Positions 7,779-17,560 of a DNA stretch of 39,735 bases are shown here, one piece after another (positions within the stretch are counted from its first letter, which is position 1; the number at the start of each line of letters is the position of its first letter). Source of the DNA: Anaerolineales bacterium UBA2317 (GTDB lineage Bacteria > Chloroflexota > Anaerolineae > Anaerolineales > Villigracilaceae); NCBI GenBank assembly GCA_002345215.1, contig DDVH01000051.1, forward strand, positions 6,793 to 46,527, given 5' to 3'. A program made the translations under genes and the position numbers. The notes beneath the pieces are model-generated. The model was not told where the DNA came from, did no database searches, and saw only the letters and a list, made by a program, of their open reading frames with translations.

Positions 7779-9911
7779 TTACTTTTTATCTGGTTTGAAG
7801 GTTAAACGTCCAGTGACACGTTTGAGTTGACCCGTTGTATGCTTCTTAGAGACAGGTAATGTTAACCAAAAGGTTGTACCTTTATCTACTTCACTTTCAA
7901 CCCAAATTTCACCGCCATGCCCGTTGACTGCTAACTTACAAAATGCTAAGCCAACACCTAATCCACCGGCTCTGTTTTTACCACGCAAACGTGTGAATTT
8001 TTCAAAGATGCGGTCTTGGTCTGCAGTGGGAATTCCAGTGCCGGTATCTTTAACCCAGAATTTTACAAAGGCACCATCGGTTGTAGTTTGTGCACCAACT
8101 TCAATATGCCCATTGACTGGCGTGAATTTAATAGCATTCTCTACTAAATTCACGAACACGCGATAAATCATATCTTGGTCTACCCAAATTAACGGGAGAA
8201 CACCTGTAGCTTTATTTTGGATATTTTGTTGGCGAGCATTGGCACTTGGGGCAACATCATGTAATGACTCGCGCACTAAGTCCACTGGGTTAATTGAGTT
8301 TTGGTCTACAATTTGTTGACCCGACTCTAAGCGATTAATATCTAATAATGAATTTACCAAACGTTGAATACGTCCGGTAGAATTTTTCGCAATGGTTAAC
8401 ATAGAAGTTAACGTATCATCTTCTGTTGGCATTAAACTACTCATCATCTCTAGACTAGAGACAATGTTCCCTAGAGGTGAGCGCAAGTCATGAAAAATCA
8501 TTGAGGTCATATCATCACGCAAGGCATCTAATTCTTTGCGTGCCGAAATGTCTTTCATAATCCATTGAATACCATCTGTGCTGTCATATTCTACGCGGCG
8601 AGCATAGACTTCAATTGGCAGTGATGTACCATCTTGGCGCAAGATACCTGACTCGTATTGACAGCCTTTGCCGTTTTTGAGCGTTTCAAAATTCAAACCT
8701 GTTTTATTCCAATTCACTTCATGTAATTGGTCAATGGTAATTTGATGTAATTCTACTAGCGAATATCCACTTAATTTGACTGCTTCACGATTTGCTTCTA
8801 ACACTTTGCCATTCCAGTCAGTAATCAAAATCATATCCACACTGTCTTCAAACAATTGACGATAATGTTGATGTGCTTTTTGTAAGCGTTCAAACAGTGC
8901 GGCATTTTCAATCGTTGAGCCCGCCAAACTTCCTAAACCAGACATGACTACTAATGCATCAGGGTCAAATGTACCAGTGGTTGGATTAATAGCTTCTAAC
9001 ACGCCAATGACTTTTCCGTGCGCTTGAATTGGCGCAATGGCTAATGCGCGCATGTCGAGTCCATTCAATTTATCTTCTTCAGTGAAGCGTGAGTCTAGGC
9101 GTGTATTCGGGATAATTAATCCATATTTGTCTTTGACGACAACCCCTGCTAGTGCTTGCCCTGCGCGGATGCGTTGCCCAGTAATACTACCGGAGTTATT
9201 ACCCGCGGCGGCATGGAACACAAGGTCGTCTTTATTGTCGAGTAAAGCCAAAGCAACTGTTTCCACCTGCAGAGCCTGCATGGTCTGAGTCAAGATGCGA
9301 CGTAACACATCAGGCATTTCTAACGAGGTATTAATCGCCGCCGCACCTTCTGCCAATGCGGAATAAATCCGCGCGGTGCGTTGTGTTTCTGTATACAAAC
9401 GTGCATTCAAAACCGCAATACTGGCTTGGTCTGCAATCGCTTGCATTAAATTCATGTGTTCTTCATTAAATGAGTTGGGAACAGGATGAACTAAAGTTAA
9501 AACGCCGACTAGTTTATCGCGTGCAACCAATGGCACACAAATAGCCGACTTTGGTCCACTTTTGTCTGCGGCATCATCTGCACGGCGTAGCCAACGGTCA
9601 TCTCTGCTGGTATCTGGCACCAATGCTGGTTGACGATTTTGCACAACCCAACCCGCCAGCCCTTTTTCGACCGTTTCTCTTAATTGTTGTGTTGTATGGT
9701 CGTGGAACTGCCTGCCATACACAATGGTGGCATCTACTGGTTTGCCATTATCGTCCATTACCACAATACTGCCACGTTCACCGCCGACATATTGCAATGC
9801 CGCAAACAACAAACGTTGTAAAACCGTTCGAAGGTCTAGTGCAGTGGCAACTTCACGACTGACTCTCACGAGCAGTTCAAGAAGGGGACGTGTGCGGCTT
9901 TCAGTCATCAT
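7779..9911 (-). CDS. Soluble GAF-GAF-PAS sensor histidine kinase
   Basis: This encodes 710 residues with no membrane segment, so it senses in the cytoplasm. Order: GAF 1 (about 21-170), GAF 2 (about 195-340), PAS (about 350-460), a dimerisation and phosphoacceptor domain with His474 in FHDLRSPLGN, and an ATPase domain with N box VNLVENAIKF, G1 VKDTGTGIP and G2 GGLGVGLAF. It ends with a basic tail. There is no receiver domain and no response regulator nearby, so the partner is elsewhere. The two GAF domains could bind a small ligand or cyclic nucleotide. ATG codons at 9911 and 9908 are both possible, and no strong ribosome site is seen. It is transcribed away from the HAD gene. Confidence 0.92.
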   Translation of the reverse strand: MMTESRTRPLLELLVRVSREVATALDLRTVLQRLLFAALQYVGGERGSIVVMDDNGKPVDATIVYGRQFHDHTTQQLRETVEKGLAGWVVQNRQPALVPDTSRDDRWLRRADDAADKSGPKSAICVPLVARDKLVGVLTLVHPVPNSFNEEHMNLMQAIADQASIAVLNARLYTETQRTARIYSALAEGAAAINTSLEMPDVLRRILTQTMQALQVETVALALLDNKDDLVFHAAAGNNSGSITGQRIRAGQALAGVVVKDKYGLIIPNTRLDSRFTEEDKLNGLDMRALAIAPIQAHGKVIGVLEAINPTTGTFDPDALVVMSGLGSLAGSTIENAALFERLQKAHQHYRQLFEDSVDMILITDWNGKVLEANREAVKLSGYSLVELHQITIDQLHEVNWNKTGLNFETLKNGKGCQYESGILRQDGTSLPIEVYARRVEYDSTDGIQWIMKDISARKELDALRDDMTSMIFHDLRSPLGNIVSSLEMMSSLMPTEDDTLTSMLTIAKNSTGRIQRLVNSLLDINRLESGQQIVDQNSINPVDLVRESLHDVAPSANARQQNIQNKATGVLPLIWVDQDMIYRVFVNLVENAIKFTPVNGHIEVGAQTTTDGAFVKFWVKDTGTGIPTADQDRIFEKFTRLRGKNRAGGLGVGLAFCKLAVNGHGGEIWVESEVDKGTTFWLTLPVSKKHTTGQLKRVTGRLTFKPDKK

Positions 9912-9967
9912 TTTTACCCATTTAGATAATTCCGCAACAAGTATAGCCCCTTTGGTACAATTAATCC

Positions 9968-10627
9968 ATGCCCCTAAATGTCCTAAAGATCAAAGCCTTG
10001 TGCTTTGACGTAGATGGTACGCTCAGCGACAGTGATAACGTATATACCCAAAGATTTACTAAGTTTTTTCCTCGATTTTTATTCAAAGACCCGCATCATT
10101 CTGCCCGCCGTTTGGTGATGTGGATGGAATCTCCGGGCAACGCCTTACTCAGTGTAGCGGATAGGCTTCATCTTGACGTCTACATGGTTGCCCTTATCAA
10201 CTTTTTTTCTCAACACAAACATTATTCTGCCAAAGAATTTCTACTCGTGCCCGGCGTAGATGACATGCTCAAACAATTACATGGGCGTTATCCGATGGCA
10301 ATCATCAGTGCCAGAGATGAAAAAACGAACATGAAATTCCTAGAAAAGTTTGATTTGGTCAAATATTTTGATGTCATCGTCACAGGTTTATCTGCCAAAT
10401 ACACAAAACCCTATCCAGACCCTATCTTTCTCGCGGCAGAAAAGATGAACGTCGCCCCAGAACATTGTCTAATGATTGGTGATACAACTGTAGATATTCG
10501 TGCTGGCAAATCCGCTGGTGCGCAAACGGTCGGTGTGTTGTGCGGATTTGGCGAAGAATATGAATTACGAAAAATGGGTGCAGACGAAATTTTGGAAGAT
10601 ACAACGAAGTTGTTGAAAATATTGTAG
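9968..10627 (+). CDS. HAD-family phosphatase (phosphoglycolate phosphatase / PpaX-like)
   Basis: This encodes 219 residues. Motif I, FDVDGTLSD, gives nucleophile Asp14 and acid Asp16. A helical cap follows; motif II is AIISAR, a Lys lies in YTKPYPDP, and motif III is MIGDTTVDIRAGKSAG. This is the Gph/PpaX branch of HAD hydrolases, acting on small phosphates such as 2-phosphoglycolate or on pyrophosphate. The ATG at 9968 has no ribosome site, but a TACAAT sits at 9956-9961, suggesting a leaderless transcript. The TAG stop lies inside a half copy of the GTAGGGGC repeat. The substrate is uncertain. Confidence 0.85.
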   Translation: MPLNVLKIKALCFDVDGTLSDSDNVYTQRFTKFFPRFLFKDPHHSARRLVMWMESPGNALLSVADRLHLDVYMVALINFFSQHKHYSAKEFLLVPGVDDMLKQLHGRYPMAIISARDEKTNMKFLEKFDLVKYFDVIVTGLSAKYTKPYPDPIFLAAEKMNVAPEHCLMIGDTTVDIRAGKSAGAQTVGVLCGFGEEYELRKMGADEILEDTTKLLKIL

Positions 10628-10677
10628 GGGCGAGGTAATTTGTGTATTATGAAAGCAGGTAAATTTGGAGGAATACT

Positions 10678-12888
10678 ATGGCTGATAAAGAACCTGAAAA
10701 TAATGTTAGCTTTTTTGAACTAATCAAAAAGATATGGTCGCCTATAGCAGGTGTTTTAGGCGCAATTCTACTATTACTTAATTTCTATCAAATATGGTTA
10801 GGAAACCAAGCATTACTTACCTATATATTTGCAGGTATCGGACTATCTCTTCTCATTGTCGCATTAGTTTTTATTGTAATTAGAACCGAAATAATCACTT
10901 ATGGGAGTTATCGCATATATGCTGATAATCCTCGTAAAGAAAAAATTCCGTATTACCCATCATATTTACGAAAAATCGCAATCGGCGGATTAGTCCTTAT
11001 ATCTTTGGCAACTATTGTTGGTGTTTTCTCACTTATTCAACATCGTAAAGCACAAGAAAATAAATTAATTGTACTTATTGCCGAATTTGAAGGACCCGAA
11101 GAAGTTTATGGCTTACGCAATGAAATTATAGAAAATCTAAATGATGATTTTTTAAGTGATGAAAATGTTGAAATCATTTCAATTGATGAAATTATTACCG
11201 TATCAAAAGGAAGCGAGTATGCTGGTGAGCTTGGAAAAGATTATTTAGCGGACATTGTGATTTGGGGTTGGTATCGCCCGACGGAAAACCCAAATGTCAA
11301 CATTCACATTGAAAATCTTTCTCCTAGCCAATTGTTGTCATTAAAAGAAAGTGATGTTTTTCAACCCACTACAACAATATCGGAAATGGAGTCTTTTTCT
11401 TTTCAACAAAAAGTAGGTGATGAAACCAGTGCATTGATTTCATTTCTGGCTGGTATTCTTGAATATGAATCTGAAAATTACGAAATAGCAATAATTTATT
11501 TTGATGAATCATTAACAAATTTGCCTGAATCTCCTTTATTATTTGAAAACTTATTTGAAATTTATTTTTATCGAGGAAATTCATACTCATCATTAAACAA
11601 ACCCGAGTTTGCAATTCAAGATTATAACAAGGCATTTCAATTCAACCAACAAAATGAGCACCTATACTACAACCGTGGGAATGCTTACGGAGATTTAGGT
11701 GAATATGAACGTGCCATCCAAGATTACGACCAAGCTATCCAGATAAATCCAGATTTTACATATGCTTACGGCAATCGTGGAAATACTTATTCTGACTTAG
11801 GTGAATACGAACTTGCTATTCAAAATTATGATCTATTGATACAGATCGATCCACAAGATCCATTGGCATACTATAATCAAGGGAATGCCTATATGGACTT
11901 AGGCAAAAATGAACTAGCTATCCAAAGTTACACTGAATCTATCAAGATCCATCCACAATTTATTCAGGCTTACTATAATCGCGGTAATGCTTTTTTAGGC
12001 TTAGACGAACATGAACTTGCGATTAATGATTTTAATCAAGTTGTCAAAATCAATCCACAACACTTTAGCGCTTACAATAATCGTGGTAATGCTTATCAAA
12101 AATTAGGCGAATTCGAACTGGCTATTCAAAGTTACAATCAAGCCATTGAAATCAATCCACAAGATGCAGATTATTACTTCAACCGTGGGGGTGTTTATGC
12201 TGATTTAGATGAATATGAACTTGCCATTCAAGATTATGACCAAGCCATTCAAATCAATCCACAATTTGCAGATGCTTATGGCAATCGAGGATATGCTTAC
12301 AGCCTTTTAGGTGAGTATGAAAACGCTATTCAAGATTATGACCAAGCCATTCAAATCAATCCGCAACTTGCAGAGGCTTATAGCAATCGCGGATATGCTT
12401 ACAGCCTTTTAGGCGAGTATGAGCTTGCGATTCAGGATTACAACCAAGCTATCCAAATCACTCCAGAACTTGCAGAGGTTTACATCAACCGCGGAAATTA
12501 TTATGTTGGCTTAGGTGAATATGAACTTGCTATCCAAGATTATGACCAAGCCATCCAACTCAATCCTCAATATCTAGGAGCTTATAACAATCGTGGCAGT
12601 GCCTACAGTGTTTTAGGTGAATATGAACTTGCTATCCAAGATTATGATCAAGCCATCCAACTCAATCCTCAATATCTAGAAGCTTATATCAATCGTGGGA
12701 TTGTATATAGCAAATTAGGTGAATATGAACTTGCAATTCAAGATTTTAACCAAGCGGTTCAAATCAATCCGCAAGATGCGTTGGCTTACTACTACCGTGG
12801 AGTTGCATATCAAAAATTAGGAAAAAACGCGGAAGCAGAAGCCGATTTTGCGAAGTATAAAGAACTTACAGGACAAGAGGCACCCTAA
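10678..12888 (+). CDS. Membrane-anchored TPR-repeat protein
   Basis: This encodes 736 residues, with an excellent ribosome site (GGAGGA six bases before the ATG). Three membrane helices occupy roughly 18-40, 46-67 and 96-116. A mixed alpha/beta domain (about 128-215) beginning LIVLIAEFEG resembles the N-terminal part of TolB-like or FlgO-like domains. From about 270 onward lie 12 clear 34-residue TPR units plus two weaker ones, each with the pattern LGEYELAIQDYDQAIQINPQ followed by AYxNRGxAY. The last units are nearly identical at the DNA level (102-base steps at 12511, 12613 and 12715), which points to recent expansion. It likely scaffolds a protein complex at the membrane; the partners are unknown. 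Confidence 0.85.
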   Translation: MADKEPENNVSFFELIKKIWSPIAGVLGAILLLLNFYQIWLGNQALLTYIFAGIGLSLLIVALVFIVIRTEIITYGSYRIYADNPRKEKIPYYPSYLRKIAIGGLVLISLATIVGVFSLIQHRKAQENKLIVLIAEFEGPEEVYGLRNEIIENLNDDFLSDENVEIISIDEIITVSKGSEYAGELGKDYLADIVIWGWYRPTENPNVNIHIENLSPSQLLSLKESDVFQPTTTISEMESFSFQQKVGDETSALISFLAGILEYESENYEIAIIYFDESLTNLPESPLLFENLFEIYFYRGNSYSSLNKPEFAIQDYNKAFQFNQQNEHLYYNRGNAYGDLGEYERAIQDYDQAIQINPDFTYAYGNRGNTYSDLGEYELAIQNYDLLIQIDPQDPLAYYNQGNAYMDLGKNELAIQSYTESIKIHPQFIQAYYNRGNAFLGLDEHELAINDFNQVVKINPQHFSAYNNRGNAYQKLGEFELAIQSYNQAIEINPQDADYYFNRGGVYADLDEYELAIQDYDQAIQINPQFADAYGNRGYAYSLLGEYENAIQDYDQAIQINPQLAEAYSNRGYAYSLLGEYELAIQDYNQAIQITPELAEVYINRGNYYVGLGEYELAIQDYDQAIQLNPQYLGAYNNRGSAYSVLGEYELAIQDYDQAIQLNPQYLEAYINRGIVYSKLGEYELAIQDFNQAVQINPQDALAYYYRGVAYQKLGKNAEAEADFAKYKELTGQEAP

Positions 12889-12895
12889 ATAATTA

Positions 12896-12933
12896 GACCT
12901 CGGAGGTTTTGAAAACCTCCGAGGTCTTTTTTT
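12896..12933. terminator. Bidirectional hairpin terminator (CCTCGGAGG family)
   Basis: A 15-bp perfect stem with arms GACCTCGGAGGTTTT and AAAACCTCCGAGGTC around one base is followed by seven T. It lies between the convergent TPR and ABC-exporter genes. A related hairpin sharing CTCGGAGGT, with different but still paired flanks, is at 18514-18546. Confidence 0.9.
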
Positions 12934-14932
12934 ATGCAGTTACTGCTTCTTCAACTTCTTCTTGCTTTTTGAACTGACTCATATACAAATCGTAATAAAA
13001 ACCTTTCTTTTCGAGCAGTTCTTCATGTTTTCCACGCTCAATAATTTGACCCGCTTTCAAAACGAGAATTTGATCTGCATTACGAATCGTGGATAAACGA
13101 TGTGCAATCACAAATGATGTGCGACCTGCAAGTAATTGGTCAAATGCTTTTTGAATGAGGCGTTCTGTACGAGTATCAACGGATGAAGTGGCTTCATCTA
13201 AAATAAGAATTCTCGGGTCTGCAAGCGCTGCGCGTGCAATGGACAATAATTGTCTTTGCCCCTGTGATAATCCAGAACCACGTTCACCTAAAACAGTTTG
13301 ATATTTTTCTGGTAATCTTTCAATAAATGAATCGGCATTAGCAAGTTTAATGGCCGCCATTACTTCTTCATCAGTTGCATCAGGTTTTCCGAAGCGGACA
13401 TTTTCCATCACAGTTGTGCTGAACAAGAACGTATCTTGAAGCACTATGCCAACTTGTTTGCGAATCGATTCGGCTTTTACATCTCTTACATCCACGCCAT
13501 CAATTTTGACAGAACCTTCACTGACATCATAGAAGCGGGGAAGCAAATTAATAATAGTTGTTTTTCCTGCACCCGTTGGACCAACGATTGCAAAAGTTTG
13601 CCCAGGTTGTGCTGTGAAAGAAACACCTTTCAAAACAGGCACGCCATCTTCATATTCATGAGATACATTCTCAAATTCAACTAAGCCTTTGATTTCTTTC
13701 ATTTCTTTGGCAGTGGCTTTATCTGCAATGGCAGGTTGTTCATCTAAAATGCTGAAGATTCTTTCACCACCTGCAATCGCGTTTTGGATATTTGTCCACA
13801 AAACGGCAATTTGTTGAATCGGTTGGTTGAAGCGTTGCACATATTGAAGAAATGTCACAACCAAACCAAGCGTGACTACGGTTCCCATAAATTCGCCGCC
13901 GCTTAGTAAAATCCAACCACCTACACCAACAACGACTGCTAAAGCAACATACGATAGTGCTTCAAGTGCTGGGGCTAGTGCAGAGGTAAATGAAACTGCG
14001 CGGACATTTGCATCTCGATTTGCGGCGTTGACTTCTTTAAATTGTTCAATGTTTTCATCAGCACGATTGAAGGCTTGTACTTCTCTTACTGCTGAAATTG
14101 ATTCTTGTAACTCCGCATTGACTGAGCCAATTTCTTCTCTCGCCACACGGAATGCTTTACGAGCTTGCATGGAGAAATAATAAGTGACATAAAACATCAC
14201 AGGTGCAATCACCAAAGAAAGCAACGCAAACGGCAAACTATCTGTAATCATGCTATAAGCAGTCCACACGATTAACAAGATTCCGCTAAATACTTGAACG
14301 AGAGCAAATGAAAAAGCTTGTTCAATGGCAGATGTATCATTGGTGATGCGACTCATTAAGTCACCTGCTTCGTGCTCGGCGTAGTAACTCAATGAAAGTT
14401 TATGCAAGTGATTGAATAAATCTATTTTCAATTCACGAAGCACATGTTGACCTGTCCATGACATGACGAAGAACAAAGTACCTGTAAGTAAAGCACCTAC
14501 AATGAATAAGCCAATCATTATCAGAATCAAACGCCATAAGCCTGCAATGCGTTCATCTGCTGTGGCAGTGGCTGGGTCAATGATTGGAAAATCATTGAGT
14601 TGATATAAAGTAGAAATAATTTTGGGTGTGCCAGTTAAGGTTGCAGGGTCAGAGAAAAGCCAACAAGATGAAGTCACTGCTTGGGTTTCAGTATCCGCTG
14701 TCCCTGAGAATGAAGCGAAGGCACTGACTCCGTTGGGAACGAGAAAACAATCAGTAGCTTGTCCTGTTAATCGTGGAGATGTTACTTGAGTCCATGTTGA
14801 AACTACAATTAATATCAGCGCGATAAGTAAGACATACCAAAATTTTCCGAAGTAGTTACCAAAGCGCGCGAGGGTGTTCCACACGTTTTGTGGTTTGAGT
14901 GTTTCTTGTTTGAGCAAATCCATGCGCATCAT
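12932..14932 (-). CDS. ABC exporter half-transporter, catalytically complete subunit
   Basis: This encodes 666 residues: six membrane helices then an ATPase domain. Walker A is GPTGAGKTT (from 451), the signature is LSQGQ (555-559, non-canonical), Walker B is ILILDE with catalytic Glu580, and the switch His is 611. An extracytoplasmic insertion of about 80 residues between helices 1 and 2 contains Cys62 and Cys90, which could form a disulfide. The ATG at 14932 overlaps the stop of the partner gene (ATGA). Its LSQGQ signature faces the partner's degenerate Walker site, as in the TM287/288 and BmrCD heterodimers, so it corresponds to TM288/BmrD. It probably exports drugs or lipids; the substrate is not known. 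Confidence 0.9.
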   Translation of the reverse strand: MMRMDLLKQETLKPQNVWNTLARFGNYFGKFWYVLLIALILIVVSTWTQVTSPRLTGQATDCFLVPNGVSAFASFSGTADTETQAVTSSCWLFSDPATLTGTPKIISTLYQLNDFPIIDPATATADERIAGLWRLILIMIGLFIVGALLTGTLFFVMSWTGQHVLRELKIDLFNHLHKLSLSYYAEHEAGDLMSRITNDTSAIEQAFSFALVQVFSGILLIVWTAYSMITDSLPFALLSLVIAPVMFYVTYYFSMQARKAFRVAREEIGSVNAELQESISAVREVQAFNRADENIEQFKEVNAANRDANVRAVSFTSALAPALEALSYVALAVVVGVGGWILLSGGEFMGTVVTLGLVVTFLQYVQRFNQPIQQIAVLWTNIQNAIAGGERIFSILDEQPAIADKATAKEMKEIKGLVEFENVSHEYEDGVPVLKGVSFTAQPGQTFAIVGPTGAGKTTIINLLPRFYDVSEGSVKIDGVDVRDVKAESIRKQVGIVLQDTFLFSTTVMENVRFGKPDATDEEVMAAIKLANADSFIERLPEKYQTVLGERGSGLSQGQRQLLSIARAALADPRILILDEATSSVDTRTERLIQKAFDQLLAGRTSFVIAHRLSTIRNADQILVLKAGQIIERGKHEELLEKKGFYYDLYMSQFKKQEEVEEAVTA

Positions 14933-16878
14933 TGGGCACCGCCTTTTTCATGAACAAGAATCTGTGAGTTATAAATTTCTGCGTAAATCGGGCTATCTTC
15001 CATAAGTTCTTTATGCTTTCCTTCAGCAACCACTTTGCCTTTATCGAGTACAAGAATTTTGTCTGCATTCATAACAGTGCTGATGCGTTGCGCGATGACA
15101 AACGAGGTGCGACCTTTCATCAAAACATCCAAGGCACTTTGAAGCGCGGCTTCGGTTGCGAGATCAACAGATGATGTGGAATCATCAAGAATTAAAATTT
15201 TTGGATTCAATAACAAAGCACGCGCGATAGCGACGCGTTGTTTTTGTCCACCAGATAATGTGGTGCCGCGTTCACCAACATGCGTATTATATTTTTCAGG
15301 GAATGATGAAATAAAATCATGCGCTTGCGCGGCTTTTGCGGCGGCGATAATTTCTTCATCGCTTGCATCAGTTTTACCGAAAGCAATGTTTTCGCGAATC
15401 GTTCCGCTGAATAAAGTTGTCTCTTGCAAAACGATACCGATTTGTGAACGAAGCGAATCCAGCGTGACATCACGAAGTTCATTTCCATCAATTGTGATTT
15501 GACCTTCAGTAGGGTCATAAAAACGTGGAAGCAAATTGATGATGGTTGTTTTACCTGAACCTGTTGCGCCGAGCAACGCAATCGTTTCACCAGATTTTGC
15601 TTCAAATGAAACATTGGATAACACCGCTTCACCACCACCGAAATATCTAAAGGTGACATTATCAAATTTCACATCACCTTTTACTTGTGGAAGTTTGACT
15701 GCATTTGGTTTATCGGTGATGTCAGATTTTGCATCAATGATTTCAAAAATTCTGGTAGCAGATGCGGAGGCTTGACCCAATTGTGTGATGATGAACCCAA
15801 GTTGTGCAATTGGAATAAATAAATAAAGTAAATACAAAGAAAATTCTTGCCATTCACCCAAACTCAATGCGCCTGCAATAATTTCTTTGCCACCGACATT
15901 TAAGATAGCGACTTGTCCCATATTTGCCACCATGAAAATCAATGGGAACAAAAATGTAAACAAGCGTGCCACAACGATTGATTGTTGCATGGCATCATCA
16001 GCAGAATCTTTGAATCTTTTTTGTTGTTCACGTTCGCGTGTAAAAGCTTTGATAACTTTTATCCCTGCTAAATTTTCTTGCAACACAGTATTCAACGCCG
16101 AAAGTTTTTGTTGCACTTTCATAAATAAGGGTTGTGCCAAACCGCCGAATACTAAAAACAAAACCAATGCAACTGGCAAAATGGGTAATGATGTAAAGGC
16201 AAGTTTTACATTGGTTGAAAATAAAATAATCAATGTACCAGTTAACAAAATTATCGAACCAACCAATTGCACAAGTCCTTGACCAATGAACAAGCGAACT
16301 TTTTCCACATCATCTGTGGCGCGAATCATCAATTGACCCGTTTGATTTTTATCGTGATATGAAAATGACAAACGTTGAATTTTTGCATACAAATCATTTC
16401 GCAAATCATACGCAACTGCTTGCGAATTTTTTTCAGCCCAATAGGCTTGTAAAAATGCGAAGACTCCACGCAAGATTGCAAAGATGACAATAAAAATAAT
16501 CGCGTTGATTAATGTCTGTGGGGCAGATGAAACATCCGCTTCTAACTGGACTTTGAGTTGATCAAGCGTCAGAGCAGAATCTTTGCCTGTGGCTTCGAGA
16601 ATCTGCGGCAAGGCGGCTCCGACAAATTGTGCGGGAATTTTATCTAAGGCATCTAGAATTTGATTTGCAATATATCCACTGGTAACTGCATCAATAATAT
16701 TCCGCACCATACGTGGAACAGCCAATTGTGAAAGTGTAGCAATAACGAGAAATAAATAGGGAAGTGCCGCATTCCATTTGTAATTAAACAAGTAACGAAT
16801 GGCGCGTCCGATGGCATTGCGTGCCTTTGGGTCTTGCGTGCGACGTTGAGTCGCTCTACGAAATTGAGTTGCTTGCAT
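14929..16878 (-). CDS. ABC exporter half-transporter, degenerate-site subunit
   Basis: This encodes 649 residues with six membrane helices and an ATPase domain. Walker A is GATGSGKTT (from 437) and the signature is a canonical LSGGQ (541-545). Walker B ends ILILDD, so the catalytic Glu is Asp566, and the switch-loop His is Gln597 (IAQRIS). These two changes mark the non-hydrolysing site of heterodimeric exporters such as TM287 and BmrC. A periplasm-side insertion of about 60 residues follows helix 1. The start has AAAGGA about seven bases before the ATG. With the overlapping downstream gene and the upstream MarR gene it forms a regulator-exporter unit. Confidence 0.9.
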   Translation of the reverse strand: MQATQFRRATQRRTQDPKARNAIGRAIRYLFNYKWNAALPYLFLVIATLSQLAVPRMVRNIIDAVTSGYIANQILDALDKIPAQFVGAALPQILEATGKDSALTLDQLKVQLEADVSSAPQTLINAIIFIVIFAILRGVFAFLQAYWAEKNSQAVAYDLRNDLYAKIQRLSFSYHDKNQTGQLMIRATDDVEKVRLFIGQGLVQLVGSIILLTGTLIILFSTNVKLAFTSLPILPVALVLFLVFGGLAQPLFMKVQQKLSALNTVLQENLAGIKVIKAFTREREQQKRFKDSADDAMQQSIVVARLFTFLFPLIFMVANMGQVAILNVGGKEIIAGALSLGEWQEFSLYLLYLFIPIAQLGFIITQLGQASASATRIFEIIDAKSDITDKPNAVKLPQVKGDVKFDNVTFRYFGGGEAVLSNVSFEAKSGETIALLGATGSGKTTIINLLPRFYDPTEGQITIDGNELRDVTLDSLRSQIGIVLQETTLFSGTIRENIAFGKTDASDEEIIAAAKAAQAHDFISSFPEKYNTHVGERGTTLSGGQKQRVAIARALLLNPKILILDDSTSSVDLATEAALQSALDVLMKGRTSFVIAQRISTVMNADKILVLDKGKVVAEGKHKELMEDSPIYAEIYNSQILVHEKGGAQ

Positions 16879-16999
16879 AAAGTTCCTTTGAAAAAAGATT
16901 TAAGAGAACAGATGATTAGAGAATAGTAAAAGATTATGTGAAAGGTATCAGAAAAGTATGGAGATTTTATGGTGAGAATCAGTAAAATGTCGCGAATTT

Positions 17000-17024
17000 A
17001 CTGTTCTCTGTTCTCTACTCTCTT
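17000..17024. repeat. CTGTTCTCTGTTCTCT word repeat, copy 1
   Basis: A 25-base stretch made of the words GTTCTCT and CTACTCTC is repeated identically at 27071-27095. Here it encodes the end of the MarR protein and supplies its TAG stop (17015-17017). A diverged relative lies at about 16909-16926. No coding role is likely. Confidence 0.7.
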
Positions 17025-17458
17025 GATTCTAGTTTTTTCGCCATTTCGGTCAAAATACTTAATCCTTCATGCACTTTTGATTTTTCATCTGTAGAAAGTT
17101 TTTTCACCAATTCATCTAACCAACGATAACGCTCAACAACTCCAGCATTGATTAAATCTTCGCCTTTTTTGGTGAGTTGTAAAACTTTGGCACGACGGTC
17201 ATTTGGGTCTTCGGCGCGTTCAATATATTCACTTTGCACAAGTTTTTCTGCCAATTGACTCGCCGCCGCGTTGGAAATCTCAAAGCGTTCACTGATTTGT
17301 GACATGCCACACGGACCTTTATGATGCAATTGCATCAAGATACTAAATTGTGGCATGGATAGTCCAGTTGATTTCGCAAACTGACTCCATCCACGCATAG
17401 AACGGTGCATGAAAATATCCATCCACTCGCGTAGAGACTGATTGATTTGTTTAGACAT
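17015..17458 (-). CDS. MarR-family transcriptional regulator
   Basis: This encodes 147 residues with a winged helix. The recognition region is MSQISERFEISNAAASQLAEKLVQ in two pieces, followed by the wing EDPNDRRAKVLQLTKKG, which is the classic MarR DPNDRR signature. Helices at both ends would form the dimer interface. It is upstream of, and on the same strand as, the heterodimeric ABC exporter, an arrangement typical of autoregulated drug-efflux units. Its own promoter carries a GTTAAG-CTTAAC palindrome. The ATG at 17458 has AAGG about 10 bases upstream. The stop codon comes from an intergenic repeat, so the last few residues may be non-native. Confidence 0.92.
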   Translation of the reverse strand: MSKQINQSLREWMDIFMHRSMRGWSQFAKSTGLSMPQFSILMQLHHKGPCGMSQISERFEISNAAASQLAEKLVQSEYIERAEDPNDRRAKVLQLTKKGEDLINAGVVERYRWLDELVKKLSTDEKSKVHEGLSILTEMAKKLESRE

Positions 17459-17476
17459 AGTTAAGTTACCTTTTTA

Positions 17477-17492
17477 GTTAAGCGGGCTTAAC
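17477..17492. promoter_or_regulatory. Probable MarR operator
   Basis: The palindrome GTTAAG-CGGG-CTTAAC (16 bp) lies over the start-site side of the marR promoter. Extra half sites occur on both sides: TTAAGTTA at 17461 and GAGTTAAG at 17502. Overlap with the -10 element fits repression by MarR of its own gene and perhaps of the exporter. Confidence 0.7.
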
Positions 17493-17519
17493 TTTATGCC
17501 TGAGTTAAGTTTTTGTCAA
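17491..17519 (-). promoter_or_regulatory. Sigma70-type promoter of marR
   Basis: On the minus strand, TTGACA (17514-17519) is followed after 17 bases by TAAAGT (17491-17496). The -35 is a perfect consensus and the -10 has four of six bases. The -10 partly overlaps the operator palindrome. Confidence 0.75.
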
Positions 17520-17560
17520 GTGGGATTAATTAAAAGTATGTAAGAAAAAAAGACGTTGAG

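Noticed and set aside
11620..12888. Regularly spaced DNA repeats that could suggest a CRISPR array
   Set aside because: The 102-base period is in frame and encodes TPR units; no unique spacers or short fixed repeats.
15176..16282. Plus-strand open frames within the ABC exporter genes
   Set aside because: Shadows of the conserved ATPase and membrane domains; composition unlike real proteins.
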